From positions 1-64,000 of the forward strand of contig JASBVG010000095.1 of NCBI GenBank assembly GCA_030147505.1: a DNA stretch of 64,000 bases. The letters are read 5' to 3'. This DNA is from Tardiphaga sp. (lineage in GTDB: Bacteria; Pseudomonadota; Alphaproteobacteria; Rhizobiales; Xanthobacteraceae). Position numbers and translations under genes: made by a program. Of the stretch, positions 16,965 to 24,851 are shown piece after piece. How positions within the stretch are numbered: the first letter of the stretch is position 1; every line of letters starts with the position of its first letter. The notes beneath the pieces are model-generated. The model was not told where the DNA came from, ran no database searches, and saw only the letters and a list, made by a program, of their open reading frames with translations.

Positions 16965-19900
16965 TCACGCCTTCATGGCAGCATTGCCCGCATTCGAGAA
17001 CGCCACCTCGATCAGCGTGCCGGAGCTCGGTGCGCTCTTGATCTGGAAGCGGGCGTGATTGGCTTCCACCAGCGCCTTGGTCAGCGACAGGCTGACCCCT
17101 GCGCTTTCGGTGTCGCTCGGGCCGGCGCTGCGGAACGGCTCCAGTGCTGCCGCCACTTCGGTCTCGTTGAGGCCAAAGCCGGTGTCGCGCACCCGCAGCA
17201 GCACATCGCCCTGATCGGACAGTGCGGTGGAGACGATCACCTGTCCGCCGGCATTGGCCAGGTGGATCGAATTGCCGATCAGGTTGAGCGTGATCTGTCG
17301 CAATGCACGGGCGTCTGCGACGATGGTCGGCAACAGATGCGACAGCGAGGTGCGGATGATGATGCGGCTGCGATTGGCCTGCGGCTGCATGACAGCGACG
17401 CACTGTTCCACCATCTCGTTGAGATTTTGCGTGGAGAAAGCGAGGTCGATCTTTCCGGTCTCGATGCGCGAGAGATCGAGCAGATCGTTGACGATGGCGA
17501 TGACACGCTCGCCGGAGGCGCGGATGTCGCGCAGATATTCGCCGTAACGGTCGCTGCCGAGCGGCCCGAAACGCTGGTCGATCATCACGTCGGCGAAGCC
17601 GATGATGGCGTTGAGCGGCGTTCGGACTTCGTGGCTGATGCGCGCCAGCACGTCGGCCTTGGCCGTCGCGGAGCGATCGGCCTGGCGGCGCGCGCTGAGG
17701 AGCTCGGTTTCGGTCTTCTTGATCTGGGTGAGATCGCGGAACACGGCGAAGAAATTCGGCCCGGCGGCGCGGGTGCGGCCGATGATCAACGAGAGTGGCA
17801 CGAGCCCGCCGGCGCGCACCTGCCCCAGTGCCTCCCGGCCATGATCGAGCAGGCTGGCGGGGCCGGCCTGTCTCACGCTGGCGAGATAGTCGGCGACGAT
17901 GCGGCGGCTCTCATGGGCGAACAGGTCGACGACATTGCGCTGGGTGAGCAGTTCGCCGTCATAGCCGAACAGCGCCTCGGCGCTGCGATTGCAGGAGTTG
18001 ATGTTGCCCTCGGCGTCGAACATCACGACGCCCTCGGCCATTGTGTCGAGGATCGCTGCGAGATCTTCCGCATCGATGTGGCCCGCGGGCAGCGGTTCCT
18101 CGACCACGGGCTCGGGTGTGACGGCGGGAACGACGGCTTCGGGCCGACCTGCCGCGAAGATCAGCGCATGTGCGGGTTCGTTGTCCCAGTTGATCGCGTG
18201 CAGCCTCGCCGACACGGGCATGCGCAGGGCGCCGTCGCCGGCCTTGTCATTGGCCGAGATGGTGACCGTGGTGCCGCCATCGGACGCGCTCGATGCTGCC
18301 GAGACGTCCGGCTCCACCTGCAACGTATCGAGGCCGCCGGCCTCTTCCAGCGCGTTGAGCGTCGGATAGTTCATCTGCGCGAGGAAGGCGGGATTGGCAT
18401 AGACCAGACGATCGAGCCGATAGATCAGCACGCCCACGGGCATCAGATCGAGCAGCACGCGGTCGCGCCCGATCTCGCCGCGCGGGGCAGAGGGCGGCGT
18501 GGTCAGCCAGACGGCGGGTGTTTCGCTTTCGCTCTCCGCGGGATCGATGGTTTCTTCCGGCGCGATCGAAGGTGTGCTGATCAGGCCCGTCTCGGCTTCC
18601 AGCCGCGCCGAGAGCTGGCGCGCGAGCTCATTGAAGGCGCTGTTTTCGCCCGGCGACAGCGCCGGTGATTTCGGATCGCCTGGTCGGAACTGAACGACGT
18701 TTTCAGGGGGCTGCACGGTGGAGGTCGCTTCGTTTGTCTGGATCGGTTCTGTCGGCGGCGGCTCTGGGATGTGGTCGTCGGGTGGGGCGTTCCGTGCATC
18801 GATAGGGGCGTCGGCCGGTCCGGCCTGCGCCGGATCGGCTGAAACTGGCCGCGGCGGCGGACCGTTCCGCGGCAGATCGTTCGATTTGGGATGCTGCCGT
18901 TCGATCAGGCGGTTCATGCCATCGAGATCGCGGCAGATGCCGAAACCGCGATAGCCGGCGAAGCCGCGATCGCGATCCTGCAGCGGCAGCGCCGACAATT
19001 CGACGGCGAGACGGTCGCCATTGTCCACCGGCCAAAGCAGCGTCGCGCCGCTCCAGGTCTGCCGCGTGGCCAGCGCCTGCGCGAAGCGATGATCGGGGTC
19101 GAGGGCGAATTCGGTGGAGATGTCGTTCCACTTGCGGCCGGACATTGCTGCCGCATGCGGGCCGATCAGGCGGAGAAAGTCGCCGGGATCGATGCTGAAG
19201 GTGTCGTCGGCGTCGAGTTGCCAGACGAAGCGTAGTGGCGTTGTGCGCGGTCCGAGCGGCGGCGCTGCGGGCGCAGGCTGAGCAACGATGCCTTGCGCTG
19301 CGGCGGGAGCAGGGCCTGCTGCGACCGGCTCAGGCTCTGTCGTCTCCGTAACTGCAAAGAGGTCTTCGAATGTATCGTCGGTGTGATCGTCGCGAGTCTG
19401 TTCGGAAGGTGCGAGCGCAGGAACGGCGTCCACCGCATCGGCCGGTTGTTCGGTCGCGGCTGTCGGCGCGGCGATTTCGCCATGCGGCGCCTCAGTCGTG
19501 AGGTCTTTCTCGCTCGGAGCCGGATGCACGGCGTCCGGCGCGATCAGTGCGACAAGGCCGACATCGCTGCCGCTGCCGACGCGTTGCAGTACCATGGTGC
19601 CGAAGCCGATCGGCGTTTCCGTGCGGCCGTCCTTCAGCGCGTGATCGCGCGCGGCATTGAGGCCGGCATCGGAGAGATTGCGGAAGCCGAGCAGCGCGCG
19701 CGCGGAGTCGCTGGCGCCGACGAACAGGCCGTCGCGCGCGAAAGCCGCGATCGGCGTGTCGATTCCATCGGTGAGATTCTGCAGCCGCTCCATCAGTGGC
19801 ATACCGCGGCCGGCGATCGGGTCGGTCGCGACGATGAGCAGACCAGCTTCGCCGTCGGCAAAGTGCAGGCGCGTGCAGGCGCAGGTCATCAGCCCGCCGA

Positions 19901-20183
19901 GCGCCGCGCCGAAACCGCGCAGCCGTTCCAGTCGGGTGGTGTCGCTGGCCGGGATCCGAACGGCGAGTTGCGCGATCTGGCGGCGATGCGTATCGGCAGG
20001 GCCGAATTCGCGCGCGAACAGATCGGCGGCGTTGCGGGCGCCGAACAGCCTCGCGCCGACTGGATTGGTCCAGAGCACCCGTGTGCCGTCGAGCGACCAC
20101 AGCCAGGCTGGCTGAGCGCTGGTGGCATGCATGGCGAGCCGTGCATCACCCACACTCCGCAACTGACTTTTCGCACTGCTCAT
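16965..20183 (-). CDS. PAS-domain sensor histidine kinase (PdhS/DivJ/PleC-like)
   Basis: A 1072-residue kinase. The first 200 residues form PAS-like sensor sequence (SAQPAWLWSLDGTRVLWTNP), followed by long Pro/Ala/Glu-rich, probably disordered linkers (about 220-320 and 480-600), further PAS-like modules and a good PAS at about 700-825 (MAEGVVMFDAEGNINSCNRS). The H-box ISHEVRTPLNAIIGFADVMI places the phosphorylated histidine at about 851, and FGPLGSDRYGEYLRDI after it is characteristic of the PdhS/DivJ/PleC group that controls DivK and the cell cycle. The ATP-binding domain keeps the N-box (LNLIGNSIH) and DTGFGL, but the second glycine box reads GVSLSLTKA instead of GTGLGLPLTKA. No response regulator gene is adjacent. 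Start at 20183 preferred; an upstream ATG at 20246 exists. Confidence 0.88.
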   Translation of the reverse strand: MSSAKSQLRSVGDARLAMHATSAQPAWLWSLDGTRVLWTNPVGARLFGARNAADLFAREFGPADTHRRQIAQLAVRIPASDTTRLERLRGFGAALGGLMTCACTRLHFADGEAGLLIVATDPIAGRGMPLMERLQNLTDGIDTPIAAFARDGLFVGASDSARALLGFRNLSDAGLNAARDHALKDGRTETPIGFGTMVLQRVGSGSDVGLVALIAPDAVHPAPSEKDLTTEAPHGEIAAPTAATEQPADAVDAVPALAPSEQTRDDHTDDTFEDLFAVTETTEPEPVAAGPAPAAAQGIVAQPAPAAPPLGPRTTPLRFVWQLDADDTFSIDPGDFLRLIGPHAAAMSGRKWNDISTEFALDPDHRFAQALATRQTWSGATLLWPVDNGDRLAVELSALPLQDRDRGFAGYRGFGICRDLDGMNRLIERQHPKSNDLPRNGPPPRPVSADPAQAGPADAPIDARNAPPDDHIPEPPPTEPIQTNEATSTVQPPENVVQFRPGDPKSPALSPGENSAFNELARQLSARLEAETGLISTPSIAPEETIDPAESESETPAVWLTTPPSAPRGEIGRDRVLLDLMPVGVLIYRLDRLVYANPAFLAQMNYPTLNALEEAGGLDTLQVEPDVSAASSASDGGTTVTISANDKAGDGALRMPVSARLHAINWDNEPAHALIFAAGRPEAVVPAVTPEPVVEEPLPAGHIDAEDLAAILDTMAEGVVMFDAEGNINSCNRSAEALFGYDGELLTQRNVVDLFAHESRRIVADYLASVRQAGPASLLDHGREALGQVRAGGLVPLSLIIGRTRAAGPNFFAVFRDLTQIKKTETELLSARRQADRSATAKADVLARISHEVRTPLNAIIGFADVMIDQRFGPLGSDRYGEYLRDIRASGERVIAIVNDLLDLSRIETGKIDLAFSTQNLNEMVEQCVAVMQPQANRSRIIIRTSLSHLLPTIVADARALRQITLNLIGNSIHLANAGGQVIVSTALSDQGDVLLRVRDTGFGLNETEVAAALEPFRSAGPSDTESAGVSLSLTKALVEANHARFQIKSAPSSGTLIEVAFSNAGNAAMKA

Positions 20184-20258
20184 TGGCACTTCATGGCTGA
20201 GTCGCCTGGGGTCTGCCTCGTCGGAACGGTACGATCTGCGGGGCAAACGGCAACATGC

Positions 20259-20273
20259 TTAACACTTCGTTAG
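20259..20273. promoter_or_regulatory. CtrA-like box upstream of the histidine kinase
   Basis: TTAA-CACTTCG-TTAG matches TTAA-N7-TTAA with one mismatch, 76-90 bases before the kinase start. PdhS/DivJ-type kinases feed the DivK-CtrA circuit, so a CtrA box here would close a loop; this is inference. The rest of the 360-base gap to the phasin gene shows no gene. Confidence 0.35.
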
Positions 20274-20543
20274 TATCGCGCGCGGGCGCGACGAGGTCCA
20301 TGACTGCCCGCACTTCCCACAGGGCTAAGCGAGAACAACGTTAATTTGACGTCCGGGTTCTTCGTGCGCTGAACCAATCGCCGCAGCCGGGCATTGGATG
20401 TTGCAAAAGCATGACAAAGGTCCACGATGGCCACGGCCGTGATTGCGCCTGGCGTCATAACGGCGATGCCGAGCGGGGCTAGTCTGCAAGTCGATGCACC
20501 AAGGCGGGACGCCGGGGTCTCGTCCGTGATCAGGGAGAGGCAC

Positions 20544-20918
20544 ATGACCGAGAACAAGTTCGAATTTCCGAAAGAAATGCGCGCGATGGCGGAAGCCAGC
20601 TTCGATCAGGCCCGTCAGGCCTTCGAAAAATTCATGGCGAATGCGCACTCGACCGCGGCTTCCCTTGAAAATCGTGGCGAAAGCGTTCGCGCCAGCGCCA
20701 AGGATGTCAGCGCCAAGGCGATCAGCTTCGCTGAGCAGAACGTTGCGGCGTCGCTCGATCACGCCCAGAAACTGCTGCATGCCAAGGATCTCGGCGACAT
20801 CATGCGCCTGCAGAGCGAATATGTGCAGAACCAGATGAAGTCGCTGGCGGACCAGGCGGGCGAAATGGGGCAGATCGTCAGCCGCGCAGCCATGGACGCC
20901 ACGCAGCCTAAGAGTTGA
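20544..20918 (+). CDS. Phasin
   Basis: A 124-residue phasin-family protein that coats polyhydroxyalkanoate granules. It is almost wholly amphipathic helix: FEFPKEMRAMAEASFDQARQ, AFEKFMANAHSTAASLE, then SAKAISFAEQNVAASLDHAQ and the typical DIMRLQSEYVQNQMKSLADQ-AGEMGQ. The start at 20544 follows AGGGAGAGG; frames upstream lack similarity. A strong intrinsic terminator lies 78 bases past the stop, and a second phasin gene follows as a separate unit. Confidence 0.9.
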   Translation: MTENKFEFPKEMRAMAEASFDQARQAFEKFMANAHSTAASLENRGESVRASAKDVSAKAISFAEQNVAASLDHAQKLLHAKDLGDIMRLQSEYVQNQMKSLADQAGEMGQIVSRAAMDATQPKS

Positions 20919-20995
20919 GCTGTCAACATCTGCAGTCCTCCCGGTTGCTGACGTGAAACTGGGCAATTTTTGGTATCTAAATACAATTCATGATT

Positions 20996-21035
20996 GAGCG
21001 CGCGGTCGTTCCATGACGATTGCGCGCTCTTTTTT
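20996..21035 (+). terminator. Rho-independent terminator after the first phasin
   Basis: Arms GAGCGCGC (20996-21003) and GCGCGCTC (21022-21029) with an 18-base loop, followed by six or more T. Confidence 0.85.
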
Positions 21036-21043
21036 GGCGGCAT

Positions 21044-21082
21044 ATGCAATATTGCATCGCAATATTCTATTGCATTGCACAA
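21044..21082. promoter_or_regulatory. Clustered TGCAAT/ATTGCA palindromes, candidate PhaR operator
   Basis: Upstream of the second phasin gene stand a perfect 14-base palindrome ATGCAATATTGCAT (21044-21057), then GCAATA-TTC-TATTGC (21059-21073), then TTGCATTGCACAA. PhaR, the PHB-responsive repressor of phasin genes, binds TGCA-rich dyads in other bacteria, so this is a reasonable operator candidate; no phaR gene is in the window. The remainder of the 320-base gap between the phasin genes shows no gene. Confidence 0.45.
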
Positions 21083-21238
21083 ATCCGACATGATATTGCT
21101 GTAACTACGCTCAGACGCCGCCCAGATTTGAGGCGGCAGGCGATGCTTCCCGCTGGTCGATCCACGGCAAAGATGCCGTTTCGCGATCTGCGGTCTGTGA
21201 CTTCACCCCATTGTTGTTTGTTACAAAGGATGCACGTT

Positions 21239-21673
21239 ATGGCCGACCAGACCGATCCGTTCTCCTCTTCCGTCATCCCGTTCCAGTTGCCGGAGCAGAT
21301 GCGCGCTTTCGCCGAAAAGGGCGTCAACCAGGCCCGTGAAGGCTATGCCAAGTTCAAGGACGCGGCAGAAACCCACAACAGCACGGTGGAAGCCGTGATC
21401 AGCACCGCCAGCAAGGGCGTTGCCGAAGTGTCGTCGACCCTGATCGACATTGCCAAGACCAACGCCAATGCCAGCTTCGATTTCGCCCATTCGCTGATCG
21501 GCGTGAAATCGCCGTCGCAGGCGCTGGAGCTGTGGTCCGGCTTCGCCAAGAGCCAGTTCGAGGCCTTCACCGGTCAGTCGAAGCAGCTCGCCGAACTCGG
21601 CCAGAAGATTGCGGCCGACACCGCCGAGCCGATCAAGACCGGCGCCAACAAGCTGTTCCAGCCCGCCGCCTGA
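21239..21673 (+). CDS. Phasin
   Basis: A 144-residue phasin. It starts MADQTDPFSSSVIPFQLPEQ, continues MRAFAEKGVNQAREGYAKFKDAAE, and carries FDFAHSLIGVKSPSQALELW and SQFEAFTGQSKQLAELGQKI, the phasin_2 family core. AAGGA eight bases before the ATG at 21239 fixes the start; an ATG three codons earlier overlaps that ribosome site. It lies after a TGCA-rich candidate operator and is followed by its own terminator. It resembles the first phasin in architecture and probably arose by duplication in an ancestor. Confidence 0.93.
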   Translation: MADQTDPFSSSVIPFQLPEQMRAFAEKGVNQAREGYAKFKDAAETHNSTVEAVISTASKGVAEVSSTLIDIAKTNANASFDFAHSLIGVKSPSQALELWSGFAKSQFEAFTGQSKQLAELGQKIAADTAEPIKTGANKLFQPAA

Positions 21674-21697
21674 AGGCGAGAGGCGATTTGACCATCG

Positions 21698-21730
21698 AAA
21701 GCCCGGGCTTTGGCTCGGGCTTTTGTTTTT
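21698..21730 (+). terminator. Rho-independent terminator after the second phasin
   Basis: Stem AAAGCCCG / CGGGCTTTT with the loop between, followed by a T-rich tail (TTTTGTTTTT). Confidence 0.85.
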
Positions 21731-21839
21731 GCCCGAGAAATCCCGTTTTCGGTGCAATCGCGGCCTTGCCAAAAAGAGGCGTTGCACCTAGTTTCCGCTC
21801 CGTTCGCCGCCCCCGCTTCGCGAGGGGCCGCCGAAGGAT

Positions 21840-21916
21840 GCAGTTGTAGCTCAGTTGGTTAGAGCGCCTGTCTGTGGAACAGGAGGTCGGTGGTTCGAGC
21901 CCACCCAACTGTACCA
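21840..21916 (+). tRNA. tRNA-His(GTG)
   Basis: A full 77-base cloverleaf with encoded CCA. Acceptor 5' strand GCAGTTG pairs with CAACTGT (G1-T72 wobble), D arm GCTC/GAGC, anticodon stem CCTGT/ACAGG with loop CTGTGGA and anticodon GTG at 21874-21876, T loop TTCGAGC. The base before position 1 is T, so there is no encoded G-1, and the discriminator is A73 rather than C73. This is the unusual tRNA-His form known from many alphaproteobacteria. Confidence 0.96.
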
Positions 21917-22027
21917 ATGAAATCCCCGCCCTTTGCAGGTCTCGCTCCAGTCGCCGATGCGTGCTGCCTTCGAGCCTCCCGGAACTTCGGTCCGTTGCCC
22001 CGCGTTTTCTCTGAAACGGAGGCGGTC

Positions 22028-22252
22028 ATGGATACGATCGAGATCAGCAATACGGGGATCGCGGTCATGTGCGACATCGCGCGTGCCGCCATGTTCGACC
22101 TCGACGCGGACAAGCAGGCTGTCGTCGATGGGCTGATCGCGCAGGGGTTGGTTGCCGAGACCGGCAAGAGCGCGCCCGGTGCGAAATACGGGATCACCGA
22201 CAAGGGGCAGCGCGAGCTCGATGCGCGGGGCGTCGGCGTCAACGAGGCGTGA
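22028..22252 (+). CDS. Hypothetical protein, winged-helix-like small protein
   Basis: A 74-residue protein reading MDTIEISNTGIAVMCDIARA, then AMFDLDADKQAVVDGLIAQG and LVAETGKSAPGAKYGITDKG. The last part (strand, helix, then Y-x-I-T-x-K-G) looks like the C-terminal half of a winged-helix domain, as in small MarR/PadR-like proteins, but there is no full recognition helix that I can identify. Its stop is five bases from the end of the convergent SGNH hydrolase gene. Function unknown. Confidence 0.65.
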   Translation: MDTIEISNTGIAVMCDIARAAMFDLDADKQAVVDGLIAQGLVAETGKSAPGAKYGITDKGQRELDARGVGVNEA

Positions 22253-22257
22253 GCGGC

Positions 22258-22905
22258 TCAACCATTCGGGCAGAGCGTGGCCGTGATGCCGTCGCTGATC
22301 GCCTTGTTCCAGATCGCCGCGCCGCTTGCGCTCAGATGCACGCCGTCACTGGTAAAGCCCGCAGGCATCGGTGTCAGGGAGATGACCGACGCGCCGGCCT
22401 CGCGGGCGATATCGGGCAGCGCGCCGTTGTAGCCGTCGATACCCTGTTGCGTGCGATGGCCGACTTCCGGTTTGCCGGCTTCCAGCGATGAGATTGCGAC
22501 AACGGCGAGGCGCGACGTCATCGTCTTCAGCGCCGTCAGCAGCGCCGTGTAGTTCTTCCGGTAGCTCTCGACACTATCAGCCGTCTCCGCATCGTTCATG
22601 CCGAGTGACACGACGATGAGAGCGGCCTTCTTGTCGCCAATGGCTTTCTTCAGCATGCCGTCGAGGCCGCTCGATGTGGTCGAGCCGTCGATGCCGGCAT
22701 TGATTACCGGACGCTTGCATAGCGAGCGTGGCAACTGCGCCTGGCGGACGATGCTGTCGCCGAGCACGACGATTGGATCTTTCGCATCCTTCAGCGCCGA
22801 CTTGATCAGCAGCGGGCGCGGCGGCGCACTGTTCTCGCCTTTCGGCCAGACGAGCCAGACGCACAAGAGCAGCGAGGCGACGATGCCGATGCGAACGCCG
22901 CTCAT
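22258..22905 (-). CDS. SGNH/GDSL-type hydrolase, membrane-anchored or secreted
   Basis: A 215-residue protein with an N-terminal hydrophobic segment (IGIVASLLLCVWLVW) acting as signal or anchor. The SGNH blocks are present: VVLGDSIV with the nucleophilic Ser (block I), a Gly in NAGIDGST (block II), SLGMND with Asn (block III) and DGVHLS with the catalytic Asp-x-x-His (block V). It should hydrolyse an ester of a lipid, acyl-sugar or similar in the periplasm; the substrate is not predictable. Divergent from the small Cys-rich protein gene. Confidence 0.85.
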   Translation of the reverse strand: MSGVRIGIVASLLLCVWLVWPKGENSAPPRPLLIKSALKDAKDPIVVLGDSIVRQAQLPRSLCKRPVINAGIDGSTTSSGLDGMLKKAIGDKKAALIVVSLGMNDAETADSVESYRKNYTALLTALKTMTSRLAVVAISSLEAGKPEVGHRTQQGIDGYNGALPDIAREAGASVISLTPMPAGFTSDGVHLSASGAAIWNKAISDGITATLCPNG

Positions 22906-23101
22906 GCGGTGGCCGCCATGTTTGTTGGTCGTGCGATCATTGGTTCGGGAACCGTTTCTGGAGCGGGCTGGTCAGCACAAACTACAGGACCGCCGCGAAG
23001 ACAAGAGCCACCGCTGCGGCATCCAGGTTGCAGGCAGAGGGCGGCTTGCCAAGTCGGCGCCGGTCACCGACACTTCCGGCACAATCATCAGGGAGGGGGC
23101 G

Positions 23102-23389
23102 ATGTCGAGGAGCACGAAGGCGGCACTGTTCGTAGCGATGCTGATGGCAGGCCACGGTGCAGCACATGCGCAGGGCTATTCGGCCGATCAACAAGCGTTG
23201 TGCACCGGTGATGCATTCAGACTATGTGGTTCGGCCATTCCCGATGTCGATCGCGTCACGGCCTGCATGGTACGGAAGCAGGCGCAGTTGAGTCCCGGTT
23301 GCGCACAGTTCTTCCGGCCCGTGCCGGCAAGCACGCGCAAGCCGGCGGCGAAATCACGCAAGGCCAGGGCGGCAAAACGTCAGGCCTGA
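23102..23389 (+). CDS. Small secreted cysteine-containing protein
   Basis: A 95-residue protein with a Sec signal peptide (KAALFVAMLMAGHGAAHAQ, cleavage AHA-Q). The mature part has four cysteines in a CTGDAFRLCG ... VTACMVRKQAQLSPGCAQFF pattern, which resembles the 'cysteine rich repeat' small proteins common in Bradyrhizobium, and a basic tail rich in Lys, Arg and Ala. GGGAGGGGG precedes the ATG. The cysteines probably form two disulfides in the periplasm. Role unknown. Confidence 0.75.
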   Translation: MSRSTKAALFVAMLMAGHGAAHAQGYSADQQALCTGDAFRLCGSAIPDVDRVTACMVRKQAQLSPGCAQFFRPVPASTRKPAAKSRKARAAKRQA

Positions 23390-23504
23390 AGGCCCACGCG
23401 ACATTGCACTTCGTGGCTGCGCAGTCGGCGGCGGGGCCGTGACAAACTGACACGTTGGGAGCACAAGCAGGGACGCCACATCTCCAAGTATCGAGGAGAC
23501 GCGT

Positions 23505-23885
23505 TTGAACGACAACGATATCGACGACAAGGCTGTCGACTACAAGGCCGAGATCGACCGGCATTTCATCTGGTTCGAGACCAGGCTGCCAGCGGGGCCG
23601 GCGCGGTTCGTGAGCTGGCTGCGCAAGCCATCGTCGCGTCTGGTGCGTTTTCCGCTGGCCATTCTGCTTGTTGTCGGCGGCATTCTCAGCTTTTTGCCCA
23701 TTCTCGGACTCTGGATGCTGCCGCTCGGACTCATTCTGATTGCACAGGATATTCCGCCGCTACAGAAACCGGTCGCTCAATTGCTCGGATGGATCGAGCG
23801 CAAATGGCTCGAGCGCCAGACGGAAAAAGCCGCAAAAAATTCACAAAGTGAGCAAGCTCCGCAAAAGCATCCCCGCGCTAAGTAA
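23505..23885 (+). CDS. Hypothetical inner-membrane protein
   Basis: A 126-residue protein: an acidic N-terminus, an amphipathic RHFIWFETRLPAGPARFVSW segment, then two close membrane helices (LAILLVVGGILSFLPILG and LWMLPLGLILIAQDI) and a charged, Lys-rich tail. The start is TTG at 23505, supported by GAGGAG six bases upstream; no better start is in frame. The compact double helix with a short turn resembles PGPGW-type putative membrane proteins, but the match is weak. Function not recognised. Confidence 0.7.
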   Translation: MNDNDIDDKAVDYKAEIDRHFIWFETRLPAGPARFVSWLRKPSSRLVRFPLAILLVVGGILSFLPILGLWMLPLGLILIAQDIPPLQKPVAQLLGWIERKWLERQTEKAAKNSQSEQAPQKHPRAK

Positions 23886-24022
23886 CATCCGGACATGATA
23901 GCTGGCTGTGACAATGTGGCGACAAGCGTACTAACAATGACTCATTTTTAGCTCTGTTGCGCCGCAACCTGTGACTCAAAAGCCAACATTCTAGGAAATA
24001 CAGGCACATATATCCGATCGTC

Positions 24023-24068
24023 GGCGAAAATGAGCTTTAACGAATCAGCGGACTGATTCATTTTCGCC
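24023..24068. promoter_or_regulatory. Nested inverted repeat upstream of the solo parA gene
   Basis: Outer arms GGCGAAAATGA (24023-24033) and TCATTTTCGCC (24058-24068) are perfect 11-base complements, and inside them GAATCAG (24042-24048) and CTGATTC (24053-24059) form a second perfect stem. The element ends 26 bases before the parA ATG. It may be an operator for autoregulation or a hairpin in the leader that affects translation. The remainder of the 209-base gap shows no gene. Confidence 0.6.
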
Positions 24069-24094
24069 GCCGGGGTCAATCTGGAGGCCAACAT

Positions 24095-24775
24095 ATGAAC
24101 GTCATTGTCTTCGCATCGCGTAAGGGCGGGTCAGGCAAGAGCACCCTGGCTGCTCATCTTGCAGCTCAAGTACACAAACCGACGAAACCGTGTCTGCTCA
24201 TCGATGCCGATCCGCAGGGTTCACTCACCCTCTGGCACAAGCTGCGCGGAACAAATGAGCCGCCGTTGAAGGTAGCGAACCGCAGCGTCTCCGAAATTAT
24301 CGCCACCGCGAAGCGCGATGGTGTCGAATGGGTGTTCATCGATACGCCGCCGAACACGTCTGCCGTCGTCGATGACGCCATCAAGAATGCCACCATGGTG
24401 ATTATCCCCGCGCGTCCTGGCGTGTTCGACGTCGATGCCGTGCAGGCGACGATCCAGTCCTGCCGATCGGCGCGCAAGCCCTATGCGGTGGTCATCAACG
24501 GTGCTCCGGCGCGCCGCGATGAGTCTGAAAGCCGTATCGTGTCGCTCGCCCGCGAAGCCCTCGCCAAGTTTAAGGCGCCGGTGTGGTCGGGGCAGATCAC
24601 CAATCGCGCAGATCTGCTGCTGGCACTGGGTCAGGGCGAAGGTGCCCGCGAATATTCGGCGGATGGTCGCGCAGCCAGCGAGATCAGCAAACTGTGGGCG
24701 GCGATCGAGCGTTCAATCAAGGCCATTCGCGGTCAAGTATCGGCTTCCGGCGCGATGCACAAGCAGGCGGCTTGA
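24095..24775 (+). CDS. Solo ParA/MinD-type ATPase
   Basis: A 226-residue ParA-superfamily protein. It has the deviant Walker A RKGGSGKST (residues 8-16) with the signature lysine near the start, LLIDADPQGSLTLWHKLRG (switch I region) and VFIDTPPNTSAVVDDAI (Walker B). GGAGG stands eight bases before the ATG. No parB, parS or replication gene is adjacent, so it is an orphan ParA of the type that positions a cellular cargo or acts alone; what it positions cannot be told. A strong bidirectional terminator follows. Confidence 0.88.
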   Translation: MNVIVFASRKGGSGKSTLAAHLAAQVHKPTKPCLLIDADPQGSLTLWHKLRGTNEPPLKVANRSVSEIIATAKRDGVEWVFIDTPPNTSAVVDDAIKNATMVIIPARPGVFDVDAVQATIQSCRSARKPYAVVINGAPARRDESESRIVSLAREALAKFKAPVWSGQITNRADLLLALGQGEGAREYSADGRAASEISKLWAAIERSIKAIRGQVSASGAMHKQAA

Positions 24776-24800
24776 TAGCTCCTGCTTCCTCCGACCTCCG

Positions 24801-24833
24801 AAAAAAAACGCGCGATATCCTCGCGCGTTTTTT
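24801..24833. terminator. Bidirectional Rho-independent terminator
   Basis: A-run then ACGCGCGA / TCGCGCGT stem and T-run, 25 bases past the parA stop and 18 bases from the end of the convergent MHYT gene. It should serve both strands. Confidence 0.9.
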
Positions 24834-24851
24834 GGTCTATGGCTGGGTTTA

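Noticed and set aside
17055..18668. Long plus-strand open frame opposite the histidine kinase
   Set aside because: Fully antisense to a recognised kinase; composition is skewed (Arg/Gly/His/Asp-rich) and no motif is seen.
24095..24775. Plasmid or chromosome partition locus
   Set aside because: Only a ParA-type ATPase is present; no ParB, parS array or replication gene nearby.
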